Shown: one piece after another, positions 42,824-43,982 of the stretch
Layout of the letters: each line of letters opens with the position of its first letter
Numbering within the stretch: position 1 is the stretch's first letter
NCBI RefSeq assembly: GCF_013386585.1
Contig: NZ_JACARO010000123.1
Coordinates: 1-43,982, forward strand
DNA from: Pseudomonas sp. P7548
GTDB lineage: Bacteria; Pseudomonadota; Gammaproteobacteria; Pseudomonadales; Pseudomonadaceae
Length of the DNA: 43,982 nucleotides
Direction of reading: 5' to 3'
The notes under the pieces: generated by a model
What the model saw: the letters and a program-made list of their open reading frames with translations, nothing else
Database searches by the model: none
Told to the model about the DNA's origin: nothing
Made by a program: the position numbers and the translations under genes

Positions 42824-43873
42824 ATGACGCTACGTATACCCGCGCAGCCCAGCGAAACCCTGCGCCCCAGCACGCTGATCGCCGAAGGCCTGCTCAACCC
42901 CCGTGGCCTGTGCCTGCAACCCGACGGCAGCCTGTTGCTGGCCGAGGCCGGCTCGGGCTTGCCGGACCAGACCTTCAGTGGCCGCATCAGCCTGTTGCAC
43001 CCCGACCCTGAACGACCCGGCGCCTACCTTCCGGGGGAGCCCCTGGCCCAGGGCTTTCGTGCGATGAACATGCAGGCGCGCATGCTGCGCGATGAAATCA
43101 TGGGCCTGTCGGACATTGCCTGCGGTGGCGGGCGTTGCCTGGCCAGCCAGACCGATTACATAGGCGGTTCCAAGTTGCTCGACCTGCAATACAGCCCGCC
43201 CGAACCGGTGTACCACAGCCGGGGCAACCTGAATGCGCTGTGCTACCACCCGACCCGACGCAGTTGGCTGGCGGTCAAGCCCGATACCAACCAGCTGGTG
43301 GAATTCGGCGACGGTGAAGACGAGCGTGTGCGGGTGCAACTGCCTGGCCTGGACCAGGGCCAGGAAGCGGTGCCCGTCACCCTCGTGTATGAGCCGCAGA
43401 CCGACGCGGTGTTGATCAGCCTGTTCTCCGGTGAACTGCACGGCGATCCGGCCCGCAAGGGCATCGACTTTGCCGACCACGCCGGCCAGGTGATCCGGGT
43501 ACACCCGGCCAGCGGGCAGATCGAGGTGCTGATCAGCGGCCTGCAACTGCCCACCGGCCTGGCATTGCGCGCCAACGGCCATGTGCTGGTGCTGGAGCTG
43601 TGCAGCCACCTGCAACAACCGTTGCCGCCTGACTGGAACGGCGAAACCCTGCATGGCGGCTTTACCCGATTCTCGGGGCGCCTGCTCGACTGCGACCTGC
43701 ACAACGGTGACGTGAAGGTGCTGGCACGTGGGCTGGATACACCGTCCAACCTGTGCCTGGTGCCCGGTGGAGTGGTGGTGAGTGAAGGCATGGGATTGAC
43801 GGGCCGGCCATTACCGACCCCGGATGGCAACGTTGTGCCATTAACCGGAAGACTGCGCCGCATCGACCTCTGA
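42824..43873 (+). CDS. Beta-propeller protein resembling ScyD/ScyE
   Basis: A 349-residue protein built of repeated strands with NHL/SMP-30-like blades: LLNPRGLCLQPDGSLLLAEA, LPTGLALRANGHVLVLELCS and LDTPSNLCLVPGGVVVSEGM mark three of about six blades. No signal peptide is evident. The pattern and the Ebo context recall the ScyD/ScyE propellers of cyanobacterial scytonemin clusters, which are also linked to ebo genes; direct homology is suggested, not shown. TAGGAGGACACC before ATG 42824 is a strong ribosome site, and this is the last gene of the operon before a REPIN. Confidence 0.82.
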   Translation: MTLRIPAQPSETLRPSTLIAEGLLNPRGLCLQPDGSLLLAEAGSGLPDQTFSGRISLLHPDPERPGAYLPGEPLAQGFRAMNMQARMLRDEIMGLSDIACGGGRCLASQTDYIGGSKLLDLQYSPPEPVYHSRGNLNALCYHPTRRSWLAVKPDTNQLVEFGDGEDERVRVQLPGLDQGQEAVPVTLVYEPQTDAVLISLFSGELHGDPARKGIDFADHAGQVIRVHPASGQIEVLISGLQLPTGLALRANGHVLVLELCSHLQQPLPPDWNGETLHGGFTRFSGRLLDCDLHNGDVKVLARGLDTPSNLCLVPGGVVVSEGMGLTGRPLPTPDGNVVPLTGRLRRIDL

Positions 43874-43874
43874 T

Positions 43875-43982
43875 TGTAGTGAGCGGGCTTGCCCCGCGCG
43901 GCGGTGTGTCAGCCGAATACAAGGCGCCAGGCAGACCGCAGCCCGCGCCGTGGTGTGTCAAGTAATGTGATGTGCCTGATAC
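43875..43982. repeat. REPIN-type element at the right window edge
   Basis: The left arm TGTAGTGAGCGGGCTTGCCC begins two bases after the propeller gene's stop. AGTGTGTCAG-like GGTGTGTCAG follows, as in the copies at 3317-3515. The right part (GCAGCCCGCGCCGTGGTGTG) is degenerate and the element may continue beyond the window. Confidence 0.75.

Overview
The window looks like a chromosomal segment of a Pseudomonas, most likely of the P. fluorescens group. The reasons are high-GC coding sequence with strongly GC-biased third positions, a gcd–oprB pair, an mmsA/LysR pair, and intergenic REP/REPIN-type hairpins of the kinds spread through P. fluorescens genomes (arms such as GTAGTGAGCGGGCTTGCCCC and CTGTAGGAGC). 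No rRNA, tRNA, CRISPR array, prophage or insertion sequence was recognised.

Layout. (1) 1-7.4 kb: a chemoreceptor (minus strand), a luciferase-like flavin oxidoreductase, then membrane PQQ glucose dehydrogenase and the OprB sugar porin, with a strong intrinsic terminator between the last two. (2) 7.4-20.1 kb: a chaperone-usher fimbrial supercluster on the minus strand. It holds two complete assembly systems (two major pilins, two chaperones, two ushers, one tip adhesin) plus two tandem paralogous two-domain adhesins, headed by an orphan BvgA/FixJ-type response regulator. Five promoters (the regulator's own, both adhesins, both pilins) carry the same palindrome, best copy CGTAGGAAATTTCCTACG, and at each a weaker copy lies 21-22 bp nearer the gene. 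This is the arrangement known for BvgA. The regulator has Glu at the phospho-acceptor position. (3) 20.2-22.1 kb: a short-chain dehydrogenase divergent from a GlxA/AraC-type regulator. (4) 22.1-25.1 kb: an AT-richer block with a 720-residue toxin-like protein and an in-frame ORF after its stop. It is flanked by a decayed copy of the mmsA 3' end on one side and intact mmsA on the other. (5) 25.2-27.8 kb: mmsA and a divergent LysR regulator around a perfect inverted repeat.

(6) 28.25-43.9 kb: one long plus-strand operon. Its first six genes are an Ebo (EDB-type) metabolite-traffic operon in the order eboD-eboC-eboA-eboB-eboE-eboF, joined mostly by ATGA overlaps. EboD is a fusion of a DedA/VTT-like membrane domain with a sugar-phosphate cyclase. 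Six more genes follow with no break. They are two pairs of a secreted CxxCH haem-type protein followed by a large, unrecognised protein without a signal peptide; the two pairs are paralogous. Between the pairs is a Cys-rich secreted protein, and after them a beta-propeller of the kind that accompanies scytonemin genes. A 20-bp palindrome of lux-box form (CT-N12-AG) lies about 450 bp upstream of the operon.

How the parts may work together (inference). Region 2 would be a self-contained fimbrial regulon run by a regulator that may not need phosphorylation. Region 6 would make a prenylated cyclitol-like product in or at the inner membrane. The Ebo proteins would move or trim it, and the appended secreted haem proteins and propeller would finish it in the periplasm. 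The join between the Ebo core and the six-gene tail, and the palindrome regulon, are the best candidates for undescribed biology here.
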